NCBI GenBank assembly: GCA_035938875.1
Contig: DASZGL010000027.1
Span: 1 to 48,568 of the forward strand
DNA: 48,568 nucleotides
DNA from: DASZGL01 sp035938875
GTDB taxonomy: Bacteria > Chloroflexota > Dormibacteria > Aeolococcales > Aeolococcaceae
Direction: 5' to 3'
The stretch's first letter is position 1. Every line of letters starts with the position of its first letter. Under the pieces are notes generated by a model. The model ran no database searches. It saw nothing but the letters and a program-made list of their open reading frames with translations, and had not been told where the DNA came from. Made by a program: the position numbers and the translations under genes. This document shows positions 1 through 7,496 of the stretch, piece by piece.

Positions 1-21
1 CGCTCGTGGCCCAGGGAGTGG

Positions 22-1065
22 TCATCTCACCCGGGTGAGAGCACCGTCCGCGGCGGCCGACTCGCGGATCGTGTCGAGCACCGCCATGCAGGCGACGCCG
101 TCGTCGAAGGTGGCGGGTTGCAGCGTGTCGGTTGCAGCACCACCGGTCACGGCAGCGTGGAAGGCTTGAGCTAGACGTGGGTAGGGGCCGATCTCGAGGT
201 GGGTGAAGCGATCGGCTGAATTGCTCGACCGCACAGCGGCGCCTCCTTCTGAGGACGTGACCAGCTGACGCTCGTCGGGCGCGGCGACTGTGACCGTGCC
301 GCGGTGCAACGTGATCGACCCACGCGTTCCCACGATGCGCGTGACAGCGAACGGCGGGCCCAGCGACATCGCCGACTCCTGGATCACCGCCTCGGCGCCA
401 CTGACGAAGCGCATGCGGGCGGTGAAACCGCCGTCGACAGACGTCCCCGGCAGCGGCTGCAAGACGGCGCTGACCGACTCGATCTCGCCCAGCCACCTGC
501 CCACGTTGTCAATCGTGTGCGAGCCTGACGCCGCCAGCCAGCCGCCGCCCTGCGCGGCGTCGCCCCACCAGCGTGGCATGCGCAGCGTCTCATCGGCCAG
601 CAGCGATGTGTGGCTGATGATCCCGGCCATCAATTCCGCGCCGATAACGCCTTGCGCCAATGCGTCGCTGATCGCGATATGGGTCGGGGCGAAACGGAAC
701 TCGTGGCCCACCAGCGCAACGACTCCGGCGTCACGCGCAGCGTCGCGCATGCGCCGCGCCTCATCGGCGTTAAGCGCCAGCGGTTTCTCGCACAGCACAT
801 GACGTCCCGCTGCGATTGCCTCGAGCACAAGCGGCAGATGCGTCGCCGGCGGCGCCGCGATGGTGACGGCAACGACGCCGGTGTCCAGCGCCGCGGCGAG
901 CGAAGTCACCGCGTGGGGCACGTCCAATCGCTGAGCTCGGCGCGCGGTTCGCTCCGGGTCCTGACCAACCAGCGCACGCACCTCGAATCCGGCCGCACGC
1001 AGCGCGGGCACGTGCACGCGCGCTCCGAAGCCCGTGCCGACCACGGCGACAGGCGCGCCGTTCAT
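22..1065 (-). CDS. Gfo/Idh/MocA family NAD(P)-dependent oxidoreductase
   Basis: 347 residues, the usual size for the family. The N-terminal Rossmann fold is clear: VAVVGTGFGARVHVPALRAAG near residues 6-26 gives the dinucleotide-binding loop, and HVLCEKPLAL is the family's EKP motif, whose Lys takes part in catalysis. The C-terminal part is the alpha/beta substrate-binding domain. Members oxidise or reduce sugars, inositols and related polyols with NAD(P); the substrate cannot be read here. The frame stays open far upstream, but ATG at 1065 is chosen because it overlaps the stop of the upstream isomerase gene by 4 bases (ATGA) and sits just before the nucleotide-binding motif. It is the last gene of a three-gene unit with an isomerase and an SMP-30 lactonase, which supports carbohydrate catabolism (inference). 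Confidence 0.9.
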   Translation of the reverse strand: MNGAPVAVVGTGFGARVHVPALRAAGFEVRALVGQDPERTARRAQRLDVPHAVTSLAAALDTGVVAVTIAAPPATHLPLVLEAIAAGRHVLCEKPLALNADEARRMRDAARDAGVVALVGHEFRFAPTHIAISDALAQGVIGAELMAGIISHTSLLADETLRMPRWWGDAAQGGGWLAASGSHTIDNVGRWLGEIESVSAVLQPLPGTSVDGGFTARMRFVSGAEAVIQESAMSLGPPFAVTRIVGTRGSITLHRGTVTVAAPDERQLVTSSEGGAAVRSSNSADRFTHLEIGPYPRLAQAFHAAVTGGAATDTLQPATFDDGVACMAVLDTIRESAAADGALTRVR

Positions 1066-1679
1066 GCCAGGAGCGGCCTGATCTGCGCAGCTAGTGCAAC
1101 GGCGTGGCCGACCGGATCGTCGAGCGGCCAGCCCATCGCCGGCAGGTCGAAGTACTCGATGCTGAGCAGCCCACCGTAATCGAGCTCGACGAGCCGGGCG
1201 ATCACCCTGGCGAAGTCGACGTCGCCCTCGAGCGCTTGGTTGACACCCTTGCGCGCCTGGCGCAGCTGGACGTGCGCCGCGAAGGGCAGCAGCTCGACCG
1301 GATCCTCGCCCCAGCAGGCGACGTGGCCGGTGTCGACGAGCAGCCGCAATCCCGGAACCTCGTCGAGCATCGCTCGCGCCGCTTCGACGCTGCCGACGAT
1401 CGACCCTGCCCACGGCTCGAGGATCGCCCCCGGCGTGCGCCTGTAGGCGCGCACCATCCGCTCCCAGTTGCCGTCACCGGGTGGCAGCGACGGGCAGGAG
1501 CATCCCCCAAGCGGCGCACCCGCGGAGATGCGGTCGCCGATGGGCAGGGGCAGCTCCCCCTGCCACGCAGCCGGTGCGTCGATGTGGTCGAAGCCGAGCT
1601 CACGCGCGCGTGCGGCGGCCTCGACGAGTGGCCCCGCGCCGAAGGCGATGTAGACGACGCCCAGGGGAAACCGGCTCAC
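1062..1679 (-). CDS. Compact sugar phosphate isomerase/epimerase (xylose isomerase-like TIM barrel)
   Basis: 205 residues. The second half carries recognisable AP-endonuclease-2/xylose-isomerase-like features: LLVDTGHVACWGEDPVELL (metal-binding Asp and His of the DTGH motif), then SIEYFDLP with the late Glu. The family interconverts sugars or keto-acids using divalent metal in a TIM barrel. Full members have about 260-290 residues, so this one is short in its N-terminal half; I cannot tell whether it is a compact barrel or degraded. The GTG start at 1679 overlaps the stop of the lactonase gene (GTGA), and its own stop overlaps the next gene (ATGA), so the three genes are probably translated in a coupled way. 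Upstream in-frame residues are Arg-rich antisense noise. Confidence 0.75.
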   Translation of the reverse strand: MSRFPLGVVYIAFGAGPLVEAAARARELGFDHIDAPAAWQGELPLPIGDRISAGAPLGGCSCPSLPPGDGNWERMVRAYRRTPGAILEPWAGSIVGSVEAARAMLDEVPGLRLLVDTGHVACWGEDPVELLPFAAHVQLRQARKGVNQALEGDVDFARVIARLVELDYGGLLSIEYFDLPAMGWPLDDPVGHAVALAAQIRPLLA

Positions 1680-2548
1680 CCCGGCGGCTGCCAGGCGAGG
1701 ACTTCGAGCCCACGGCACGGCATCGACTCCCAGGCGACGACGGTTGCGGCGAGCGCGTTGGTCGCGAAGAGGGTGCGACCATCGCTTCCACCGAAGCAGC
1801 AGCTGGTGATCAGCCCGCCTTCGACCGCAAGGGTGTCGATGACGCGCCCGTCCTCGACGACGCGGACTCCGCTGGTGGTGGCGGCCACATACATGCGTCC
1901 GTCCGCGTCGACGCAGAGCCCGTCGGGATGCGCGCCGATGTCCTCGATGATCCACCGTGTGTCACCGTCCTCGGTGATGACGATGACGCCCTGCTGCTCG
2001 ACGACCACGACGCCGTCCTGGGGATCGCGGGCGATGCCGTTCGGATACCGCAGTCCGTCGACGAGCACGCGCACGTTGCCGGTGCGGTCGACGGTGAGCA
2101 CGCGGCCGACGCCGTCGGTCGGTGGTGGGTACGGCCCCGAGTCGCTGACGAAGAGCGTGCCGTCGCTGCGCACCATGGCGTTGTTCGGCGCCAGCCAGCC
2201 CACGTCATCGAGGTACTCGACGCGCCCGTCGACGTGGACACGCTGCAGGCCGGCACGCACCGGCTCATACGGCGGGATGCCCTCGATGTGCAGCCCCTGG
2301 GCGGCGAAGTCGAAGCCGCCGTTCTGACACACCAGGAATCCACCGTCGCTGAGCGGCGCAATTCCGTTGGGGCCGCCACCGGTGCGCGCCACCACCTCGG
2401 TGCGCCCGTCGGCGGGTCGTACTCGGTAGAGCGCACCGGCAGCGACGCTGGGCACCACGAGGGTCCCGTCATCGCACCACACCGACGCCTCGCCGAAGGG
2501 GATCCCGGTGGCGACGACCTCGGCTGGCACGGCGACCGAGTATCGCAC
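1676..2548 (-). CDS. SMP-30/gluconolactonase/LRE family protein
   Basis: About 290 residues forming a six-bladed beta-propeller of the SMP-30 type. Seen: PFGEASVW near the N-terminus (the metal-ligand Glu), NNAMVRSDGTLFVSDSG, LRYPNGIA and HPDGLCVDADGRMYVA, which place the Asn and Asp metal ligands typical of the family. These enzymes hydrolyse sugar lactones (for example gluconolactone) with Ca, Zn or Mn. The start is uncertain: GTG at 2548 and GTG at 2530 are both in frame; the first gives a better-sized N-terminus. It heads a minus-strand unit followed by an isomerase and a Gfo/Idh dehydrogenase; dehydrogenase plus lactonase is a common pair in oxidative sugar catabolism. Only 42 bases separate it from the divergent selenoprotein gene. 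Confidence 0.85.
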   Translation of the reverse strand: MRYSVAVPAEVVATGIPFGEASVWCDDGTLVVPSVAAGALYRVRPADGRTEVVARTGGGPNGIAPLSDGGFLVCQNGGFDFAAQGLHIEGIPPYEPVRAGLQRVHVDGRVEYLDDVGWLAPNNAMVRSDGTLFVSDSGPYPPPTDGVGRVLTVDRTGNVRVLVDGLRYPNGIARDPQDGVVVVEQQGVIVITEDGDTRWIIEDIGAHPDGLCVDADGRMYVAATTSGVRVVEDGRVIDTLAVEGGLITSCCFGGSDGRTLFATNALAATVVAWESMPCRGLEVLAWQPPG

Positions 2549-2590
2549 CGCCCGGCGATAGACTGAGCGACACCGGTTGGAGGGCAGCAC

Positions 2591-3130
2591 ATGTCGCGCG
2601 TCGTCATCCTCGATCCCACAGCGCCGCCGCCGGAGGTCGACCCCGACCCCGGACCCGACGCCGGCGTGCTGCTGGGACGCACCGTCGGCATCCGCTACGA
2701 CAAGGCCTGGCGGTCGTTCGAGTGGGTGATCGACGAGTGGCAGCGATTGCTCACCGCCGATGGCGCTCGCGTCGAGCAGTGGTGTGCCGGCAACCGCGTC
2801 GGCGAGCAGGGCGAGCGCACCCGCAGCGAGCTGGAGCACTTCGCCGCCGGCGTCGACGTCGCCATCGTCGGCCTGGGCAATTGAGGCTCGTGCACCTCCT
2901 GGACAGTCCACGACAGTGTTGCCGTGGTCACCAGGGGGAAGACGGCGGTCGCCGTCACCACCGCGGAGTTCACCCCGCTGGCGCACACCATGGCGGCCAA
3001 CGCGGGGCGCAGCGGGCTGCGGGTCCACGAGCTTCCCTACCCTCTCGACACGCGGCCGGAACCTGAGGTTCGCGAGATTGCTAGAGCCCACTATCGCCCG
3101 CTCCTGCGGACCCTCGGGGTGCGAGATTGA
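2591..3130 (+). CDS. UGSC family selenoprotein with in-frame TGA read as selenocysteine
   Basis: The frame from ATG 2591 runs 97 codons, meets TGA at 2882-2884, and continues in the same frame to a second stop at 3128-3130, giving 179 residues with selenocysteine at 98. The residues around the TGA are GLGN-U-GSC-TSW, the motif after which the UGSC (seleno)protein family is named; other members have Cys at the U position. The half after the TGA (VAVVTRGKTAVAVTTAEF...) is ordinary coding sequence, not noise. The spacing U-x-x-C resembles a redox-active site, so a thiol/selenol redox role is plausible, but the family's reaction is unknown to me. GGAGGG at 2579-2584 is a good ribosome site 6 bases before the ATG. 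A hairpin follows the TGA. The Sec machinery genes are not in this window. Confidence 0.88.
2882..2884 (+). other. Selenocysteine codon (UGA, residue 98)
   Basis: In-frame TGA of the UGSC selenoprotein. The next three codons are GGC TCG TGC (Gly-Ser-Cys), then Thr-Ser-Trp-Thr-Val-His-Asp. Taking it as a true stop would leave a 97-residue fragment ending directly before the family's defining motif. Confidence 0.85.
2895..2938 (+). promoter_or_regulatory. SECIS-like hairpin just downstream of the UGA
   Basis: CCTCCTGG (2895-2902) pairs with CCAGGGGG (2931-2938) over 8 positions including one G-U pair. Inside it CCACG (2908-2912) pairs perfectly with CGTGG (2923-2927), leaving a 10-base apical region 2913-2922 that can close further as CA/TG around a GTGT loop. 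The apical loop lies about 30 bases after the UGA, within the distance known for bacterial SECIS elements, and the loop begins with G as the bacterial consensus asks. Pairing was done by eye; no folding energy was computed. Confidence 0.6.
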
Positions 3131-4187
3131 CTGGCTGAGCAGCCCGCGGCTGCACGTCGACGACGACGTCGCCGCCTTCACCAAGCTGGCCACCGACGCC
3201 GGCTGGGGCGATGGCCTGCCGCTGGTTCCGCCAACCGAAGCCCTGGTGCGCGAGATGGTCGCGGCCAGCGGTCGCTTTCCCGACGAGCTCCTCGGCGAGC
3301 TGCCACCGCGACGCGGTAGGGCGACCGTCGAGAAGGTGGCGATCAACGCGGTGATGGCCGGCGCACCGGTCGCCGCCATGCCACTGATCTGCTCGGCAAT
3401 CGAGGCGATGGCCGACCCATCGTTCAACCTCTTCGCGCTGAACACGACGACGTCGTGCGTCGTTCCCGCGGTGATCGTCAACGGACCCAGCCGCAACGCT
3501 CTGGGCATCCCCTACGGACCTGGGTGCTTCGGCGGCGTCGCCGGCCCGGCGCCGGCAATCGGACGCGCCATCCGCCTGGTGATGCGCAACGTCGCCGGCC
3601 AGTTGGTGGGCATCAGCTCGAAGAGCGTCTTCGGCCAGCCGGGACGGGTGACCGGCATCGTCGTCGGCGAATGGGAGGAGCGCTCACCCTGGGCGCCACT
3701 GGCGGCGCGACGCGGGGTCGACGGTGACGCCATCACGGTGCACGCGGCCACGGGGACGTTCGACGTCGCCGACATCAGCGCCGACAACGCCGCCGACCTG
3801 CTGCAGGTGATCGGCATGTCGCTCGCGGTGCCGGCGACCAACGCGATGATCGGTCCCTACCACGGTGCCGAGGTGATGCTCGCGCTGGGACCGCCCTGGG
3901 CAGAGCGCATCGCCGCCGAGATCCCTGACCTCGGCGAGGTGCAGCGCCTGCTCTGGCAACACGCCGCAGTACCCATATCACGCTGGCCCTCAACGCATCG
4001 TCAGGCGGCAGAGTCCAACCGGCGCGTCGATGACGCGGGGATGGTCCATCTCGTCGAGCGACCCGACGACCTGCTGCTCATCGTCTGCGGCGGACTTGGC
4101 AACCTGCACGGCCTCGCGCTGCACACGTTCGGGCCGACCAAGGCGGTGACGCGGGCCTTTGCTGGGCCGTCTACGGCGTTGGGCTGA
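3126..4187 (+). CDS. Conserved protein of unknown function, partner of the UGSC selenoprotein
   Basis: About 353 residues and clearly coding: acidic start (DWLSSPRLHVDDDVAAF), then GWGDGLPLVPPTE, a Cys-containing stretch NTTTSCVVPAVIVNGPSRN, a Gly-rich stretch GIPYGPGCFGGVAGPAP, and LLIVCGGLGNLHG near the end. I do not recognise a named domain. The N-terminus is unresolved: no ATG, GTG or TTG lies at a sensible place. Candidates are ATT at 3126 (overlapping the selenoprotein stop by one base), CTG at 3135, or TTG at 3078, whose extra residues look like antiframe noise. The frame is +1 relative to the selenoprotein, so a frameshift-made fusion is also conceivable. The adjacency suggests the two proteins work together. 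Its 3' end overlaps the convergent lipoprotein gene by 17 bases. Confidence 0.75.
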   Translation: MDWLSSPRLHVDDDVAAFTKLATDAGWGDGLPLVPPTEALVREMVAASGRFPDELLGELPPRRGRATVEKVAINAVMAGAPVAAMPLICSAIEAMADPSFNLFALNTTTSCVVPAVIVNGPSRNALGIPYGPGCFGGVAGPAPAIGRAIRLVMRNVAGQLVGISSKSVFGQPGRVTGIVVGEWEERSPWAPLAARRGVDGDAITVHAATGTFDVADISADNAADLLQVIGMSLAVPATNAMIGPYHGAEVMLALGPPWAERIAAEIPDLGEVQRLLWQHAAVPISRWPSTHRQAAESNRRVDDAGMVHLVERPDDLLLIVCGGLGNLHGLALHTFGPTKAVTRAFAGPSTALG

Positions 4188-5208
4188 CGGCAGCCGTCGG
4201 CGTAGGCAGCGGGGGGATGTAGATGTGCGACGCGCCGGCTGTCGTCCATGAGGGGGTGTGGAAGACGCCCGGCAGCGCCATCCGCAGGGAGTCGCCTCCG
4301 CCACTGTTCATGACCACGATGTAGCCCGCATCGGGCAGCTCGAACGCAATCCGACCGCCATCGGGCGACCACGCCGGCCAGATCGTCGAGGCCGGTGTGA
4401 GCGCGATCAGCCGCCGCCCCCCGCCGCCATTCGCGGGCATGACGAAGAGGGCGACGTCCGTGCCCGCCTGCTCGACGAAGGCGATGAAATACCCGCGGGG
4501 ATCCCACGACGGCTGATAGTCCTGCACCGGGCGCCCTGGAGCGCCGAGCCGGACCCGCCCCGAGCCATCGGCGTGGATGACGTAGATGTCGCGTGCGTTG
4601 TCGGGGGGAGCGGCGTCCTCGAAGACGATGTACTGACCGTCAGGAGACCAGCCGGGCCGGATCATCTCGTCGGTGCTGTCCGAGATCTTGGTGACCTGGT
4701 GCGGGTCGCTCCCATCCGCGGCGATGGTGAAGAGCAGGTACCCCGGCGCGTCGTCACGGAGAAAGAGGATGCGCCTGCCGTCCGGAGACCAGCTCGGGAC
4801 GTCGTCATCCGCGGACGTCCCGCCGGCGGTGAGCCTGGTTCTCCCGGTGCCGTCGATGTTGATGACAGAGATGCCGTCATCACTGTCCTCGGCGCCGACG
4901 AAGGCGATGCGCTTGCCGTCCGGCGACATCGACGGAGCTCGGTCGCCCTTGAGGGTGTTGGCGATGTGCTGCAGACCTCTGCCATCGGCGTTGACGATAT
5001 ACAGGCCGGCGTTGCCCAACTGGGAGCTCTCCCCAGCGAGCACCATCGGTGGCGGCGGTCCGGGTTTCGGTGTCGCTGTTGCCCTCGCCGGCGTCGTCGT
5101 CGCTGAGGACGACCCGCAGGAGGCGAGGCAGACGCCGGCAACAACCGCGCCAACGCGCCAGCCGGCCGTCAAGGGCCGAACCCGAGCAACGCGCAGGGAT
5201 TGGCGCAT
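4171..5208 (-). CDS. TolB-like beta-propeller lipoprotein (PD40 repeats)
   Basis: 345 residues. An Arg-rich n-region and hydrophobic stretch end in the lipobox LASC with Cys at residue 31, so it is probably a lipoprotein anchored outside the membrane; a Thr/Pro/Ser-rich linker follows. The rest is a row of WD40-like PD40 blades, each with the SPDGxxIxF signature: MSPDGKRIAFVG, WSPDGRRILFLR, WSPDGQYIVFED, WDPRGYFIAFVE, WSPDGGRIAFEL. Such propellers usually bind partners rather than catalyse. ATG at 5208 overlaps the upstream gene by 40 bases; a TTG at 5172, overlapping that gene's stop as TTGA and still leaving a good signal peptide, is an alternative start. Confidence 0.85.
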   Translation of the reverse strand: MRQSLRVARVRPLTAGWRVGAVVAGVCLASCGSSSATTTPARATATPKPGPPPPMVLAGESSQLGNAGLYIVNADGRGLQHIANTLKGDRAPSMSPDGKRIAFVGAEDSDDGISVINIDGTGRTRLTAGGTSADDDVPSWSPDGRRILFLRDDAPGYLLFTIAADGSDPHQVTKISDSTDEMIRPGWSPDGQYIVFEDAAPPDNARDIYVIHADGSGRVRLGAPGRPVQDYQPSWDPRGYFIAFVEQAGTDVALFVMPANGGGGRRLIALTPASTIWPAWSPDGGRIAFELPDAGYIVVMNSGGGDSLRMALPGVFHTPSWTTAGASHIYIPPLPTPTAAVSPTP

Positions 5209-6020
5209 GCCATACGACGCACATCGCCCTCGGCGACGCCGGCGGCGACGAGCAGGTCGGCGAATCGCTGCAATCCCTCTGCAGGATGCGGGTTACCGGC
5301 CTGCCCGAGATCGCTGGCAAGGGTGCAGCGCTCCGCGCCGACAGCGCGGATGCAGGCGGCCAGCGCGTCGACGCTACGCGTCGCGTACGTTCCCAGGCAG
5401 GTCAGTGCGCAGAGCTCGATGACCGCACCGATTTCGGCAAGCTCGACGCACTGGTCGACGCTGAGGTTGGGACCGACGTGCGCCTCCATGGCGTGGGTCA
5501 CCAGCACCCGCCCGCGGCCACGCATCGCCTCGGCAACAGCACGGTGCTCGATCGCGGAGACGTGGCCGGTGGCGAGAACGGCGCCGGAGGCGACTACCAA
5601 CTCGATCACCTCCTGGGTGCTCTCAAGCAGGCGCCCGTCATCGGCACAGACCGTGATCCCGGGACCCGGGATGCCGAGCCGCGCAGCGATGCCGTTGGCC
5701 ACGTCCTGCCGCCCACTCAGGGTCGGGAGCCACACCACCTTCGCGCCCAGGCGCAGCGCGACATCGACCGCCGAAGGGTTGACGCCACCGTTCTCCCGGT
5801 CGCAGGTGATGCCGCCGTAGACGCGCACCCCATCGACGCTCTGGTCAACCACGGCAGCAACTGCGGGTGTCGGGTAGTCATGCGACTTGAGGACCAGCGC
5901 CGCGTGGCCGCACTCGGCCGCCTCGCGCGCCGCCTGCAGCGCTGTGACCGACCGCTCGCGATGAGCATCAGGACCGAAGTGAACGTGAAGGTCGGCGGCG
6001 CCCTGAAGGTCAACCGTCAC
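5169..6020 (-). CDS. DUF6282 family putative metal-dependent hydrolase
   Basis: 283 residues. DLHVHFGPD near residues 11-18 gives the HxH metal motif of the amidohydrolase/PHP-like TIM barrels. Further His residues in VLKSHDYPTP, TGHVSAIEHR and LVTHAMEAHVG, and the Asp in LASDLGQAGNPHP, complete a plausible two-metal site. Overall organisation matches what I know as DUF6282, whose substrate is not known. The ATG at 6020 immediately precedes the motif. The stop overlaps the beta-propeller gene. An aldolase gene lies 42 bases upstream on the same strand, so aldolase, hydrolase and lipoprotein may share a transcript. Confidence 0.8.
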   Translation of the reverse strand: MTVDLQGAADLHVHFGPDAHRERSVTALQAAREAAECGHAALVLKSHDYPTPAVAAVVDQSVDGVRVYGGITCDRENGGVNPSAVDVALRLGAKVVWLPTLSGRQDVANGIAARLGIPGPGITVCADDGRLLESTQEVIELVVASGAVLATGHVSAIEHRAVAEAMRGRGRVLVTHAMEAHVGPNLSVDQCVELAEIGAVIELCALTCLGTYATRSVDALAACIRAVGAERCTLASDLGQAGNPHPAEGLQRFADLLVAAGVAEGDVRRMACANPCALLGFGP

Positions 6021-6062
6021 TCCGCTGCGCTCATCTGCAAGGACGGTGCTGACAACCGCGAC

Positions 6063-7139
6063 CTAGGCGACCGTGACCTCGTCCATGAGGTAGACGTCCT
6101 GGACGGCGTTGAGCAGCGCGACGCCGTCCTTCGTCGGACGCTGGAATGCCTTGCGCCCGGTGATCAGCCCCATGCCCCCGGCGCGCTTGTTGATCACCGC
6201 GGTACGCACCGCCTCGGCGAGGTCCGATTCGCCGGACGACGCGCCGCCGCTGTTGATCAACCCCGAACGTCCCATGTAGCAGTTGATCACCTGGTAGCGC
6301 GTCAGGTCGATGGGGTTGTCCGTTGTCAACTTCTCGTAGACGAGCTTCGACGTCTTGCCGAACTTCAGCGCGTTGAAGCCGCCGTTGTTCTCAGGGAGCT
6401 TCTGCTTGATGATGTCGGCCTCGATGGTGACGCCCAGGTGATTCGCCTGGCCGGTGAGGTCGGCGGCCAGGTGGTAGTCGGTGCCGTTGACGTTGAACGC
6501 GCTGTTGCGCAGGTAGCACCAGAGCACTGTCGCCATGCCCAGCTCATGGGCTTCGTGAAACGCCTCGGACACCTCTTGGATCTGCCGTGTCGACTGCTCA
6601 GAGCCGAAGTAGATCGTGGCGCCGACGGCAACGGCGCCGAGCTCCCACGCCTGCTGCACGTTGCCGAACATGACCTGGTCGTACTGGTTGGGATAGGTGA
6701 GTAGCTCGTTGTGATTGAGCTTGCAGATGAAGGGAATGCGGTGCGCGTAGCGCCGTGCAACCGACCCGAGCACACCGAACGTCGACGCGACGGCGTTGCA
6801 GCCGCCTGCGATCGCCAGCTGGACGATCTTCTCGCCGTCGAAGTACGCCGGGTTGGGGGCGAAGGATGCGCCGGCGGAGTGCTCGATGCCCTGGTCGACA
6901 GGCAGGATCGAGAGATATCCCGTGCCCCCAAGGCGACCGTTGTCGAAGAGCGTCTGCAGGCTGCGCAGGACGCGGACATTGCGGTCGCTGCCTGCCCAGA
7001 TGCGGTCGACGAAATCAGGACCGGGAAGGTGGAGCTGGTCCTTGGTGACGGTCTCGCAGCGATGCTTCAGGAGCAGCTGCGCAGAGTCGCCTAGGAGCTC
7101 CTCGAGCCTGCTCAGGGACGTGGCGGTGGCCGTCGCCAT
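6063..7139 (-). CDS. fbaB: Class I fructose-bisphosphate aldolase (DhnA/FbaB type)
   Basis: 358 residues, matching FbaB-type aldolases of about 350. Seen: SILPVDQGIEHSAGASF, HRIPFICKLNHNELL, GATIYFGSEQS, and CYMGRSGLINSGGASSGESD, GGMGLITGRKAFQRP, the strand ends that form the Schiff-base TIM barrel and phosphate site. It cleaves fructose 1,6-bisphosphate to dihydroxyacetone phosphate and glyceraldehyde 3-phosphate, in glycolysis or, run backwards, gluconeogenesis. The ATG is well supported by AAGGAGAG about 6 bases upstream. A TACGAT -10-like element lies some 33 bases before the start. The C-terminal family is typical of bacteria that lack or supplement class II aldolase. Confidence 0.93.
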   Translation of the reverse strand: MATATATSLSRLEELLGDSAQLLLKHRCETVTKDQLHLPGPDFVDRIWAGSDRNVRVLRSLQTLFDNGRLGGTGYLSILPVDQGIEHSAGASFAPNPAYFDGEKIVQLAIAGGCNAVASTFGVLGSVARRYAHRIPFICKLNHNELLTYPNQYDQVMFGNVQQAWELGAVAVGATIYFGSEQSTRQIQEVSEAFHEAHELGMATVLWCYLRNSAFNVNGTDYHLAADLTGQANHLGVTIEADIIKQKLPENNGGFNALKFGKTSKLVYEKLTTDNPIDLTRYQVINCYMGRSGLINSGGASSGESDLAEAVRTAVINKRAGGMGLITGRKAFQRPTKDGVALLNAVQDVYLMDEVTVA

Positions 7140-7171
7140 GTGATCTCTCCTTGTCGTAGCTTCGCCTGTCT

Positions 7172-7177
7172 ATCGTA
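7172..7177 (-). promoter_or_regulatory. Possible -10 element of the aldolase gene
   Basis: TACGAT on the minus strand, fitting the TANNNT pattern of high-GC bacteria, in the 108-base gap between the aldolase and the small Cys-rich gene. No convincing -35 box is seen at 16-18 bases, so this is weak. Confidence 0.3.
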
Positions 7178-7247
7178 GTGGAACGTCTCAGAAATCCACG
7201 AACAACGCATCCACTGGGACCGTCGGGCGGTGTGGGAAGATGGCCGC

Positions 7248-7406
7248 GTGAACCCCATTCGCGAGGTGCGGGACCGGGCTCGCGACTTTCTCACCAACCT
7301 CGACGCCGGCCCGCCGTGGCCGGGCAAGGCCGGCACGCTGATTCGCAACCGTGCCCGGGCGTTGCGCCACGGTTGCTGCGGCAACCCCGGCCAACCCGGC
7401 TGTTGA
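7248..7406 (+). CDS. Small protein with C-terminal CCGNPGQPGC motif
   Basis: A 52-residue frame from GTG 7248 to TGA 7404-7406, too short for usual gene callers. It starts MNPIREVRDRARDFL, a charged helix, and ends HGCCGNPGQPGC with Cys at 43, 44 and the very last position. Small proteins ending in CCGNxGxPGC occur, as far as I recall, in several high-GC soil lineages; I know no function. GGGAAG lies about 9 bases before the GTG. It is the only plus-strand gene between the aldolase and zinc-uptake genes, diverging from the first and converging on the second. A metal-binding or peptide-precursor role can only be guessed. Confidence 0.6.
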   Translation: MNPIREVRDRARDFLTNLDAGPPWPGKAGTLIRNRARALRHGCCGNPGQPGC

Positions 7407-7496
7407 CGGTCCGACAGAGGCGCCGGTCAGGCGTCGGGCGCGCAAGGCCACCATCACGAGCACGGGCACACCCACGGCGATCCCGACGATGAGGGA

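Noticed and set aside
3119..3140. prfB-like programmed +1 frameshift fusing selenoprotein and partner
   Set aside because: The P-site codon GAT would re-pair poorly after slipping, and no internal ribosome-site spacer is obvious. Kept only as an alternative explanation for the missing start.
1676..3508. A very long minus-strand frame continuing upstream of the SMP-30 gene through the selenoprotein
   Set aside because: Upstream of about 2548 the residues lose the lactonase character and mirror the plus-strand selenoprotein and partner; GC-rich DNA keeps such antisense frames open.
7407..7496. Hydrophobic segment (LIVGIAVGVPVLVMVALRARR) in frame just after the first permease stop
   Set aside because: It looks like a membrane helix, but the only start would be a late GTG, it overlaps the small Cys protein on the other strand, and nothing supports read-through of the TGA at 7497-7499.
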